From: Entrophospora sp. SA101
Lineage: Eukaryota; Glomeromycota; Glomeromycetes; Entrophosporales; Entrophosporaceae
Assembly: GCA_958430865.1 (NCBI GenBank)
Contig: CAUDNR010002668.1
Location: 150,261-187,780 of the forward strand
Reading direction: 5' to 3'
Length of the DNA stretch: 37,520 bases
The position numbers and the translations under genes are program-made. Of this stretch, positions 11,049 through 21,420 are shown piece after piece (positions within the stretch are counted from its first letter, which is position 1; each line of letters opens with the position of its first letter). The notes below the pieces were generated by a model. The model did not search any database, was not told where the DNA came from, and was given only the letters and a program-made list of their open reading frames with translations.

Positions 11049-12929
11049 TTATACATACATACAGTATATATAAATATAAATATGATAAATAAGATGTTAA
11101 AAAAGATTTATTAAAAATTGTTTTCTTCACATATTATTGTGCTTGATTAGATTTAAAAATCAGGTTATATTAAATTCGTAAAATAAAATAAATAAATAAA
11201 TCTTTGCGCATATTTTTTTTTAATAATGTCATTTAGTAACTTAGGTTTTTAAGAACATGCCAATAAAATGTTTATGTTTTTAGCTTTGACGAATATTTTT
11301 AAATTTTAAAATAGTACAACCAATAAATTAATACTCTGTTGGCTACCCGTTATTGACAATGCATTCCTCACTATTCTCCTTGGCATGCTTTCAATAATTT
11401 GTGATAAATTGTTTGAGGAACTTTAGAGCATTTCTCTTTCAAAGAAGTTCCAATTCTCAAACATTTTGGGATAAATTTCGTGTCTTTTCAAACTTACTGC
11501 ATTCTTATAACATCGAATGTTTTTACCAAAAATATTCTAGCGTTACCACCTCTAAGACCTAAAAAATTTCCTCGCTCAGCTTCAGTCTAAATATTCAGGT
11601 TGATCATTGTAAATTTAATTGAAGTTCGTTTTTTTTAAAAAATAAAAAATACACGTGAAAACTAAAAATGTGAAATTTATAGCTATAAAAAATTTTGCGT
11701 AATTATACATGAAATCGAGACCATTAGTATTAGTATTAGTGTTACGTACAGCGGAAATGCTTCATATGTGGAATACTTGGAAGGAAGTATCACCACAAGA
11801 ATTAGCTTTGCGCATCTTATGGAGCTATTTATTTGATTTGGAAGAACTAACATGGATTACTTTTTGAGAAAGTTCCAAAAAAAAATTTTTTTAGATTTCC
11901 CTCATTTGACACTATTTACCATCACTCTAGTGAAAGACTTATACTTTTTTATGCATAGATGAGATTTTGAAAGTTCCTGATAAAAGCATGTTAAGTCAAT
12001 CATAAACAATCTCGGTATTTACTTTAATGAATATGGCTCTGAAAAATTCGATTAAGTGGTTACAACCCTTGATGTAGTCATGGCGAGAGAGCTTGCTACA
12101 ACAGACTCGGGAAAAAATATATATTGAGTACAATCAGCTTTACAAGCGCGAAAATTTTATTTGATGACATTATTATGAAGACGATAGACAATTGTAAGAG
12201 AAATTGTAAGTTTTATGAGAGATATGTAAGTTTTGCGTCAAATCAACCTCTGGATGCAAGCAACTATTCTCAGATTGTGGTGTCATCAAGAAGCCTGGAG
12301 AATTGTATTCTTCAATTCTGTCAATGATCAGCAAATGAAGCTGCCTAAATACACCAACCAATAGTAATAATAGGGAGCTTTAATTGCCATTCCGACCATT
12401 TCTCCTGTTGGACTTTGGTGTTTTGCTCTAAAGGGAAAAAATTATTGATGTGTTGACCGTTTCTGAAATCATTGAAAACATGTTGAGTGTACGCATAGAG
12501 TCTACCCTTAACGTAAAGATTGCCCTCATTACGTACATATGTAGATGGTTGTCCAACATCTAGCTTTGAGTCTTAACCAGAACCAACCATTACTTCCTAA
12601 AACGAGTCCAAAAACAATTAACTGGGAAAGGTACTTGTATTTATTTTTGATTTAGTATCACATTATTGTTTTACTGTAATTATACATGAATGTTAATGTA
12701 AATATTTTTTCTTTAAATAAGGTAGGATGATCATTTTATCACAAAATGTTTAGGCCTTGAGATTTGGCAATTCTCACCAAAGAATTTATTTTTTTAAAAA
12801 TAATAATAAAAGCTTGGTTTATTCAAAAAACAATATTGTTATTAACATTATGATTTTCTTTTGTCGTAATGTTAAAGGATAATAATTGTAAAAAATTTAT
12901 GTTTTTTAAATTTCAGTTCTCGCATATTT
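11049..12929. other. Spacer with decayed repeats
   Basis: This spacer contains a transposase relic at 11336-11456, a 52-codon ORF at 11709-11867 (starting MKSRPLVLVLVL) and a 67-codon ORF at 12124-12327. None joins into a gene, and neither ORF resembles a family I know. The remainder is A+T-rich and featureless. Confidence 0.45.
11336..11456 (-). pseudogene. Tc1/mariner transposase C-terminal relic
   Basis: The reverse strand reads CSKVPQTIYHKLLK in one frame and continues SMPRRIVRNAL in another, with a frameshift near 11386. The end of Tc1-family transposases carries a similar block (Leu-x-x-SMPRR). Both frames also meet stops, so this is a dead fragment. The rest of the element was not found nearby. 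Confidence 0.6.
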
Positions 12930-13301
12930 TCAAGGAATCGAAAAATAATCTAACTCATGATCTCGACGATTAGAAAATAATCTAAACAATTTATATCAAA
13001 ATATTATTATGAATTTATACACCCTATATGTTATTATCAAATAGCTGGTTAAACTTACAAGTAAATAATTAGTCCAAAGATTGGGAATAATAAAATCGAC
13101 AAGATCCAAATGAATTTATTGAGAATATCACGATTACTATTAAGAACTTCAAAAACTGCAATAAGGTCTAATATAAGCTAAACAATAAAAGAAAGTGTTC
13201 AATTTTATTTTTAAATAAATCGAGATAAAGAGAAATGAAAAAAAATTACTTACAATAATAAGGCCACCGATACCTGAAAAATGAAGAACGATATCGTTCA
13301 T
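12930..13301 (-). CDS. Small two-helix membrane protein, PLDc_N-like
   Basis: Three exons (13254-13301, 13059-13177, 12930-12981) encode 72 residues; all junctions are GT-AG and keep frame. The product has a first hydrophobic helix (about residues 9-25, GIGGLIILILDLIAVF), a short polar link (NSNRDILNK) and a second helix WILSILLFPIFGLIIYLLF, then a short polar tail. Helix, Trp, PIxGxxxYxxF fits the N-terminal membrane hairpin of the PLDc_N family, which also occurs alone in small proteins of unknown role. No catalytic domain follows, so enzymatic function is not implied. It starts only 162 bp from the divergent guanine deaminase gene, suggesting a shared promoter. It is missed by simple ORF calling because every exon is under 120 bp. 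Confidence 0.78.
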
Positions 13302-13463
13302 GATTTTTAAGTTTTTTTTAAAAAAAAATAAAAAATAAAAAACCCCAATTTTTCTATATAGAAAGAATTTTAAATACTCTCATTTTTCATTACATCAGAA
13401 TGATCGTCGAACGATAATAATATAAAAATAGTGTTAGTTAAAATTTTCTATTTTTGATTTTAA
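13302..13463. promoter_or_regulatory. Bidirectional intergenic promoter region
   Basis: These 162 bp separate the start codons of the PLDc_N-like gene (-) and guanine deaminase (+). The stretch holds poly-A/T tracts on both sides and a small region with GATCGTCGAACGATAATA near 13402, the only non-A/T-rich part, containing the palindromic core TCGTCGAACGA. The regulatory role is inferred from position only. Confidence 0.45.
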
Positions 13464-14273
13464 ATGTACACAAAAATTTCTCTAGTGTTTTACGGTACTT
13501 TGATACATTCATTATCTCTTTCCAACTTAGAAATCATACAGGATGCTCTATTAGGTGTTGATACTCTAGGAAAAATTGCTTTTATTGAAAAAAATGTTGT
13601 TGACGAACAAATTCTTTCCAATCTTTTAGACAAATGGAATGCTTCAAAAGAAAAGGCAAGTCCTTTTAAAAAAAGAAATATTAATTAATTCTATATAGCA
13701 TATCAACATATTTATATATTTAAATTTAAAAGGTTATACGTTTAACAAAAAAGCAATTTTTAATGCCTGGATTTGTGGACACTCATACAGTATTTATCCA
13801 TCAATATATTATTATACTATTATTATAATTACTATTTTATTTTTAATTTCTCTAAAAAAAACAGCATGCTCCACAATATCCTAACGCTGGTACTGGAATG
13901 GATCTTCCATTACTTGAATGGTTGAAAAAGTACACTTTCCCACTTGAAAAATCCTATTCGTCAATGGACTTTACCAAAAAAATCTATCCAATTGTAGTAA
14001 GTCATTTGTTACGTAATGGCACTACAACAGCTGTTTATTATGCAACCATTCATTTGGAAGCTAGTAAATATCTGGTGGATGTGATTAATCAGAAAGGTCA
14101 ACGAGCGTTTGTTGGTAAAATTAATATGGATCGTAATAGTCCAATTGATTATATTGAAGAAAATGTTGAATCTAGTATTAAAGATACAGAGCATTTTGTA
14201 GAATATGTTTTAAGTCTTAATAATAATATTAATAATAATGATGATAATATTAGTAGCAGTATTAATAGTTATA

Positions 14274-14311
<38 letters not shown>

Positions 14312-15136
14312 CTTAATATTGATATTGATAATAAAGACAAAAAAACATGTCTCGTGGCTCCAATACTAACTCCCCGATTTGCTATTAGTTGTTCTTCTCA
14401 ATTATTAGATTCCATTGGTACTCTGGCAAAAAAATATGATATACCAATTCAATCACACCTTTCAGAAAATACTGCAGAGTTAGAATTTGTCAAGAAGTTA
14501 TTTCCTCATATCAAGAATTATACGGCAGTTTATGATCATTATGGACTATTGAATCATCAAGCAATAATGGCCCATGGTATTCATTTATCATCGGAAGAGA
14601 GAAAACTACTTAGACAACGTAAAGTTGGCATATCACATTGTCCAAATTCAAATTTTGCTCTTCGATCCGGAGTGTGCAATGTTAGACAATTGTTGAATGA
14701 TGGTATTAAAGTTGGTTTGGGCACAGATATTAGTGGAGGCCATGCAAAATCTATGTTAGATGCTATAAGAAGTGCAAGTACAGCAAGTCGTGTTATTCAT
14801 ATGGCGTCATCAGAAAAAGAAGACGAAGAATATGATGATAATGATAATAGTATCAGTGCGTATTCAAGCTTGACACTTTCAGAGTTAACATATTTGGCAA
14901 CAATGGGTGGTGCAGAATTGGTAAATCTTCAAAACGTTATTGGTAATTTTATAATTGGTAAGGAGTTTGATGCGTTATGGGTTGATCCAGAAGCAAAGAA
15001 TTCGCCACTTGATATATTTGATAATATCGATGATGCTTTAGAAAGAATTTTTGAAAAATTTATATTTCTTGGTGATGAACGAAATCTTAAAGCTGTATTT
15101 GTCAAAGGAAGAAGGGTGTCTGGTACTGATATATAG
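13464..15136 (+). CDS. Guanine deaminase
   Basis: The enzyme hydrolyses guanine to xanthine plus ammonia in purine salvage and nitrogen recovery, in the cytosol. Exons: 13464-13655, 13733-13789, 13865-15136; 506 residues against about 450-490 usual. Zn ligands expected for this amidohydrolase are all visible: MPGFVDTHTHAPQ (His82, His84), QSHLSEN (His281, with Glu284), MAHG (His320) and GLGTDISGG (Asp371). The excess length is mainly a low-complexity Asn-rich insert (about residues 202-243) between conserved blocks, presumably a surface loop. Intron 1 begins GC (AAG|GCAAGT), a known non-canonical donor class. Without removing it the frame stops at 13686. The alternative start at 13898 would lose the first two Zn ligands and is rejected. 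Confidence 0.95.
13656..13732 (+). other. GC-AG intron in guanine deaminase
   Basis: The donor is AAG|GCAAGT, with the strong flanking match typical of GC-AG introns, and the acceptor is TTTAAAAG|GTT. Removal joins ...SKEK to VIRLTKK in phase 0 and leads directly into MPGFVDTH. No GT donor between the last exon-1 codons and the in-frame stop gives the right phase. Confidence 0.8.
14218..14316 (+). repeat. AAT-rich trinucleotide tract encoding an Asn-rich loop
   Basis: AATAAT repeats inside exon 3 of guanine deaminase, with a longest pure run of 11 Asn codons, encode the Asn-rich insert. The tract stays in frame, so it is translated. Confidence 0.85.
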
Positions 15137-16039
15137 ACATATTTATATATATATAGTGTGTTACAAAAAAAATTGGAAAATTTTTGGTGCAATTGGGGGA
15201 AAGGATATTTCCAACAGTAATTGTCACATCTTTCTATATAAGAATCATTCAGAAGCCTATTACAAAGATTAAGAAGTTATTTTGATTTTAAATATAATTT
15301 TTGAAAGTCAGTTAAGCTTAAAGATGACCTGTTAGTAATGAGATGATTATTCAACAATGCTATTTATTAAAACACCAAAATTTTTAAAAGTTTGTTAAGC
15401 AGGACATAAAGTAATTAACACCAAAAAAATCCTGAAATTAGAGTGATTTTTGGTGGACTAGTGAGGAATGAATTCATTAATCTTTATAATTGAATTTTTA
15501 ATGGAACAAAAATTAACTTTAATATTGAAAGCAATTAAAAATTAATTTATATAAATTTATATCAATAGGAACCTCTAGTTTTCAGCTTTCTTTTAGTATA
15601 TTTTTTTATCCATTTCATCCAATTACTATAAATAAATTTTTTTTGCAACACATTATAGATAGACATATTTATATAGAATATCTTCAATATTTAAATAAAT
15701 CATAGCCATAATCAGTAATATATTATATCTCGCACAAGTAAAAATAAAGAATGATATATAATAAATGGAAATGTTATTATTGATATGGTCTTCTATTGCT
15801 GAAACTTTCACGTGAGGAAGGATCAGCATATCAAAAATTGAAATCATAGTAATAGAGAGAAGTCTTGGCTTAGTAATTAGTCTTACCTCTCCATTTTTTA
15901 CGAAGATGGATTAACCTTGTCCAATATGCAATTATCATATTTACAGTCAAACCTTATTATAGCCTAATTAAATACGTATTAAATAAAATCCGTTATAACA
16001 CGACTAGTACTAGTACTAATACTAAATAAAATCAATTAT
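15137..16039. other. Spacer downstream of guanine deaminase, repeat-rich
   Basis: It includes the MITE-like element at 15152-15657 and, near 15954, a sequence CAGTCAAACCTTATTATAGC that looks like one end of a pogo/Tigger-type element, followed by a short ACTAGT/ACTA repeat at 16003-16025. No gene is visible. Confidence 0.45.
15152..15657. mobile_element. MITE-like element with degenerate terminal inverted repeats
   Basis: The left end TATAGTGTGTTACAAAAAAA and the complement of the right end (TATAATGTGTTGCAAAAAAA) match over about 22 bp with two mismatches. TA lies at both ends. The 506-bp interior has no ORF of note. It is probably a non-autonomous Tc1/mariner derivative lying only 15 bp past the guanine deaminase stop codon, so the deaminase transcript may end within it. 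Confidence 0.6.
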
Positions 16040-16171
16040 TTATCCAATAGATTCTATTTCACCTTTTGTAGTAGTGATGGTAGAAGGAGATGCCGCTGCT
16101 GCTAATGTTCGCGCTTTAGCTTGTCTTACAGATGAAGCTGTCGACAATCCATAATAATCTTCAAACAACAT
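16040..16171 (-). CDS. Unidentified 43-residue ORF, possibly an orphan exon
   Basis: This short ORF (start MLFEDYYGLS, then an Ala-rich segment KARTLAAAA and a Ser/Thr tail ending ESIG) has coding-like composition, richer in G+C than the flanks. An acceptor-like TCTTTTAG lies 5 bp upstream of the ATG, so it might be a last exon, but no upstream exon could be found in the 200 bp before the VDAC stop. I do not recognise the protein. It may be a tiny gene or a fragment of a duplicated one. Confidence 0.3.
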   Translation of the reverse strand: MLFEDYYGLSTASSVRQAKARTLAAAASPSTITTTKGEIESIG

Positions 16172-16377
16172 AATAACTAAAAGAGATTTTCAAAACTGAA
16201 TTCTTTAATAAAAACAACAAATCGGCATTAAAAATTAATACTAAATCTAAAAATAATTAATGCAATAAGATTATATATAAATATTATTGAAATTAATATA
16301 ATTAATATCATCATCATTATTTATATATCATTATAGATTATCATAATAAATTGCTACAAATACAAAATCAAAAATAT

Positions 16378-17389
16378 TTAAGATTCAAAATTAAGGGAGA
16401 ACCCGAATCGATGTACATCCTCGCTCAAACGAGTTGCGTCAATATGACCACCCAAAGATAATTTGATACCTGGTCTAAGTTCTTGTGTGTATCCAAGACC
16501 CAGACAACCAGAATTATCAATTTTAGCCTAAATAATATTAAAATGTATTATATATAGATAAATAATTCTTTATATAAACATATATCATTAATTTAATTAC
16601 CTTTACAAAAGAATGTTTATCCAAAATGTATCTTGTGCCGAGTTCCATTTTGACACCGCTATCATCCAATACGGCTTTGGCACCAGCCTCGATATCAGAT
16701 TGTACACGATGAAAATACAAAAGTGTATAAGTAGACAATAAATTCGTTGCACGGAGAGTGATACTATAATCAGGTGCGACATATCCAGCAGCTATACCAT
16801 AACGTGAAATTTTACCATCTGCCACATCATATGAGGCATCACCACCAACTAAAAATCCTTCTTTCCCGATCACAGTATCAGCTTGAAAAATAGGACCTTT
16901 GTCCATATCAAAATATGCTTTTGAGTGTAAACCCGGTTGTTTGAATATCAAACCACCTTTAATATTTTTATCTCCAGATGAAGGTTGAAGACTTGATTGT
17001 AAATCAAGCTTTAAACCTTTGGAAAGACTATTGTCAAGCTCAATTTGCGCTATCAAATTATTTGTTGTCGTCCATGTTTGAGTAAGGGTGACTCCTCGTT
17101 TTGGATAAACATATTTAGTTTTTAATTCACCATAAGTTGTTTGGTCTTTAGTTTTTTTTGTACCAGAAAGTGTAAAAGTCTAATAACAATGATAATAAGA
17201 ACAATAATTAGAATAAAATCAATATAAAAAATAAAAAAATTAAATAATAATAATGTATAGCATACATACAACATTATTCGAAGCAAGATTTTTTACTTCA
17301 AGCTTTAAATCAAGTGGAAAATCTTTGCTAAACAAATCTGAAGCGGCCTTACCAATATCAGAGTATGATACAGGAGTTGGAGCTGACAT
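16378..17389 (-). CDS. POR1: Mitochondrial outer-membrane porin (VDAC)
   Basis: This is the voltage-dependent anion channel that passes ATP, ADP and other metabolites across the mitochondrial outer membrane. Exons: 17270-17389, 16601-17179, 16378-16527 (transcript order), GT-AG, giving 282 residues, the usual VDAC length. It starts MSAPTPVSYSDIGKAASDLF, with the amphipathic N-terminal helix. Alternating beta-strand patterns run throughout, and the GLK motif sits at residues 95-97. The C-terminal strand region LGLGYTQELRPGIKLSLGGH and the end FGFSLNFES close the barrel. It is divergent from the PMT gene with 157 bp between the start codons. Strand, length and both ends make the assignment firm. 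Confidence 0.96.
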
Positions 17390-17546
17390 GCTTTTTTTTA
17401 TATTTAACTTTTATTTCAAGTGTAAAATCTTTAAAAATCATTGTTTTAACCAAATTAACCAATCAAAATTTTTCCTATAAATTCAATTTCAGGAATGTTA
17501 CATCTGTTCATGCATGCGTACATTTTTTAATTTTAAAAAATCAAAA
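17390..17546. promoter_or_regulatory. Bidirectional promoter region between VDAC and PMT
   Basis: These 157 bp separate the two divergent start codons. They are A+T-rich apart from CATCTGTTCATGCATGCGTAC around 17502-17521, which contains the palindrome GCATGC. The shared promoter is inferred from position. Confidence 0.45.
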
Positions 17547-20500
17547 ATGTCTTCCGATATAACCACAATTCGTAAACGGCCAATAATCAATGTTTGTGAG
17601 GAGAAACATGAAGAAATTATTGACGTGTTTGATGATATAAAACCAGATAATAAAAATAAAGTAAATAATAAATTTCAAGAACAATGCTCTGACAATTATC
17701 AGCTTGAAATTTTAACATATAACATGTTTATTTATTTAGAACATAATAACAAATATAAAAAACTATAAAAATTCAAAAATTATATCATTAACAACATTAT
17801 CAATACTTACAATATTATCATTCATTACAAGATTTTATAAAATTTATCATCCAAATCAAGTTGTGTAAGTTATAAATCAGATTCAATAAATTGCCTAATC
17901 AAATTCAAATCCAAATCAATTATCAATTAATTTTTTTTAAAAAAAAAAACTGTTTAGATTTGATGAAGTTCATTTTGGTAAATTTGCTAGCTATTATCTC
18001 CGTAGAACTTATTATTTTGATGTTCATCCACCTCTTGGAAAATTAATGATCGCTGGAATGGGTTGGTTGCTTAATTATGATGGGCATTTTTTATTTGAAC
18101 ATATTGGTGACGATTATTTAAAAAATGACGTACCTTATATTGGATTAAGATCATTACCTGCTACACTTGGAGCCCTTTATGTACCTTTAGTTTATTTGAT
18201 AATGATGGAATCTGGTTATAGTATTTTTACAGCAATCCTAGCTGCTATATTAATCATTTTCGGTAAGAGTTGTCATCTATACATAACCCCGGCTCAAATT
18301 AGTGAAAGCCAAGCCAATTTAAAAGCCAAATATGAGCTAGAAATTGAAGCTGCTCAACAAGCAAGCTTAAAGTTAAAAAAAGACTTGACCGACAAAGACG
18401 ATGTTGAATTATAATGTATATATGGATATTTATTAATTTATGTTTTCTGTATAGATAATTTGCTAGTTTGTCAAACACGTTTAATTCTACTTGATTCGAT
18501 GCTAGCATTTTTCATGCTATGTACAATTTATTCTTATATAAAATTCTATAAATATCGATTTAGGTAAATGGAAAGCTATTATTACCTTTAATTGGTTTTT
18601 TTATTTTATTTAAATAAGAATTTATTTTATTAGAGAATTTTGTAATGAATGGTGGTTTTGGTTAATAATGACTGGAATTTCACTTGGATTAACATTAAGG
18701 TAATTTTTATAATGACCTTCATATAACGATATATACATCAAAAAATTTAAATTTGATTTAAATATAATTAACTCAAAACGCGTATATATTTATTTTAGTG
18801 TAAAGATGGTTGGTTTATTCACAATACTTATGATTGGTACAGTGGTGATTATTGATTTATGGGAATTATCAGATATAAGGCGTGGATTAACATTAGTAAG
18901 GAATGATTTATTGAAAATAAAACATATATTTTTAATGATAATAATAATAATTTTTTTTTTCATTTTTAATTTTTTTAAAAAAAGGAACAATTTAATAAGC
19001 ATTTTTTAGGGCGCGCATTTGGATTAATAATTGTTCCTATAATTGTTTATTTATTTTGGTTTTATATTCATTTTGCAATATTAAATACCAGTGGACCAGG
19101 TGATACATATATGAGTCCAGAGTTTCAACAAACTTTATATAATAATTCCTTGCTACTTGAAAGTGAATCAATCAACTACAATGATACAATTACTTTAAAA
19201 CATAAAGGTACAAAAGTATATTTACATTCACATACTCAAAGATATCCAAGAGTTTATGATGATGAACGTATAGGCAGCGCAGGACAACAAGTAACTGGTT
19301 ATCGTTTTCAAGACGCCAATAATCATTGGAGAATAATTTCACCACCATCATCAATACCTCTACAACAAAGACCCGAAAATGGTTTGATTAAACATAAAGA
19401 TTTCATTATGTTAGAACATGTAAACACCAATACACTGCTGCTAACTCATGACGTGGCAAGTCCGTTAATGATTACAAATCAAGAAGTCACAACTATAAAC
19501 ATCACTGAAAATTATGATAGAATAAATGATACTATATTTCAAGTTTTTATTGAAAATGATGATAATTGGAAAACTAAATCAAGTTATATAAAATTGATAC
19601 ATTGGAAAACTAATGTTGCAATATGGACACATGATGCTAAATTACCAGAATGGGCATTTAGTCAACAAGAAGTTAATGGAAATAAACAGATTACTAAAGA
19701 TTCTAACATTTGGATAGCAAATGAAATAATTCGTGCAAATGGTATTTATTATTATTCCTATTAACAAACAAATTAATGGTTAATCACATTTTGAATAATA
19801 ATAATAAACAACCTTTTTTTGTAATTATAACTAGTAACAAGGTCATTAGAAACAAAAAAACCAATACACAGTATGTCATTTATAAGGAAATTTTTTGAAT
19901 TACAACTGTTAATGATCGAGCGCAATTCCAGAATTGTATCACCCCATCCTTATCAAAGCCGGCCAATCGATTGGTTATTTTTAACAAGTGGTATATCATT
20001 CTGGACAAATAAGGAAGAAAGGCAACAAATTTATTTATTGGGTAATCCAATCAGTTGGCTACTTTCTGTTATTTCTATTTTCACCTTGATATTATTGATT
20101 AGTGTAGAAACAATTATTAGAAGACGTGGTGTCAAACTGTTTAACGATTGTAAGTATTTTAAAAAACATATTTATTTATTATTCATTCATTGGTAATAAC
20201 AACAACAACAACAATAATAATATTTTTAAATGAATTTTTAGTTGTTTGGCATAGATTGGTTAATTCTGGTGGCTTTTTTTTGTTAGGATATTTATTTCAT
20301 TATATACCATTTTTCTTAATGGGCAGATCACTATTTTTACACCATTATATACCTGCATTAATATGCAGTCACATAATAACGGCTACAACATTTAATTTAA
20401 TATTCGTAAATTCTATAAATTATCCAATTTCTTTTATAAATAAAAGCTCTTCGTGTCATCATCATCAATTATCAGAAGAAGAAGAAGGATTAGTAGAATT

Positions 20501-20840
20501 TCAACAACAATCATCATCGTCACTATCGTTATCATTATCATCATCACTGCCATTAATAATGGATGATGAATTGACCAAGAATAATCAAAGTATTAATGAT
20601 AATAAGAACAAGAATAATAAATATTTTAAACAAAAAATAATAACAACAAATTCATCAATTACCAAATCATCAATAATTATTTGGTCGATTATTATAATAT
20701 GTATAATTTCAACTTTTATATATTTCTCACCACTGACTTACGGCACAGAATTAGATGGTTGGCAAGTTTATAGAAGAATGTGGTTGGATAGTTGGAATTT
20801 TCATTTTCAACCAAGCAAAGATGAATTAACACAAAATTAA
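17547..20840 (+). CDS. PMT4: Protein O-mannosyltransferase, Pmt4/POMT1 type
   Basis: This ER multi-pass enzyme (GT39) transfers mannose from dolichol phosphate to Ser/Thr of secretory proteins. Exons: 17547-17660, 17740-17864, 17958-18262, 18455-18563, 18634-18699, 18799-18895, 18985-19741, 19835-20149, 20242-20840; total 828 residues. Motifs: VFDEVHFGKF (catalytic Asp-Glu at about 82-83), HPPLGKL, RLILLDSML, SGPGDTYMSPEFQ (about 310), then MIR domains with TKVYLHSH, RYPRVYDD and GQQVTGY, then HPYQSRPIDW and the C-terminal membrane block ending SPLTYGT. SHTQRYPRVYDDERIG and GQQVTGY resemble Pmt4/POMT1 more than Pmt1/2. A hydrophilic Ser/Asn/His-rich insert (about 100 residues) splits the C-terminal helices. 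Exon 8 has an in-frame alternative acceptor 15 bp downstream (exon from 19850). Intron 3 is unusually long and coding-like. Confidence 0.93.
18263..18454 (+). other. PMT intron 3 with in-frame coding-like sequence
   Basis: This intron (192 nt) has a good donor (G|GTAAGAGT) and acceptor (CTGTATAG), and its removal joins LIIF to DNLLVCQTRLILLDS as the PMT family requires. Reading through keeps the frame open for 50 codons, giving a polar, helix-prone, Lys/Glu/Gln/Ala-rich segment (PAQISESQANLKAKYELEIE and on) before a TAA at about 18412. The stretch is richer in G+C than other introns here. It may be an inserted exon fragment or an alternative terminal exon giving a truncated protein. Confidence 0.6.
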
Positions 20841-21318
20841 ACATCGTTATTTAATTATTATAACCATTGAATCTATTTTTTTCATTAGATTGTAAATATA
20901 GTTATTTTACTATTCGTTCATTCATTTATTTATTTAAAAAAAAAATCTAATTCTAACAATTTTATAAAACATAAACCAATCAATCCAGTGTTGGCAGGCG
21001 ACAATGACTTTTGATGGCTGGTCATGCATAAGTCATTTGATCATTTTATTCTATAAAATAAAAAATAAAGAATTAATTTAATCTCATTTCATAGATCATA
21101 AACATGTAATATAGTTATTAATAAGTTAATATCAGGCATTTGTGACTTAAAATAAATATCTGTGTTTTATGAAAGTTATATTGTTCAAAATGAACTTTCA
21201 TAAGTTTAACTTATACATTCGCTAACTTAATTATACCTTCGCTAAGAATTTGAACTTTGTTAATAATACAAGCCTTTCTTTATCAATGGCCAAATTTTCA
21301 TATTCAAAATTTGTACTA

Positions 21319-21383
21319 ACATGTAAAACTCGATAAGTCGGACGCAGCAATCAATTGTACTCGACTTGTCGAGTTTTACATGT
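21319..21383. repeat. 22-bp-arm hairpin, end of a dispersed element
   Basis: The arms ACATGTAAAACTCGATAAGT... (21319-21340) and the complementary 21362-21383 pair with one mismatch over 22 bp, enclosing a 21-bp loop. The loop core (AGTCGGACGCAGCAATCAAT) recurs at 29625-29650, showing that this is a dispersed repeat and not a chance palindrome. Confidence 0.75.
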
Positions 21384-21420
21384 GTATGTAGATCTTCTAC
21401 CCTTAATTTTTTTACCACTA

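Noticed and set aside
13898..15136. Guanine deaminase starting at the ATG at 13898
   Set aside because: It would omit the THTHAPQ zinc-binding segment encoded by the two upstream exons.
18806..19009. Independent ORF of 67 codons within the PMT locus
   Set aside because: It is PMT exon 6 plus read-through into an A+T-rich intron.
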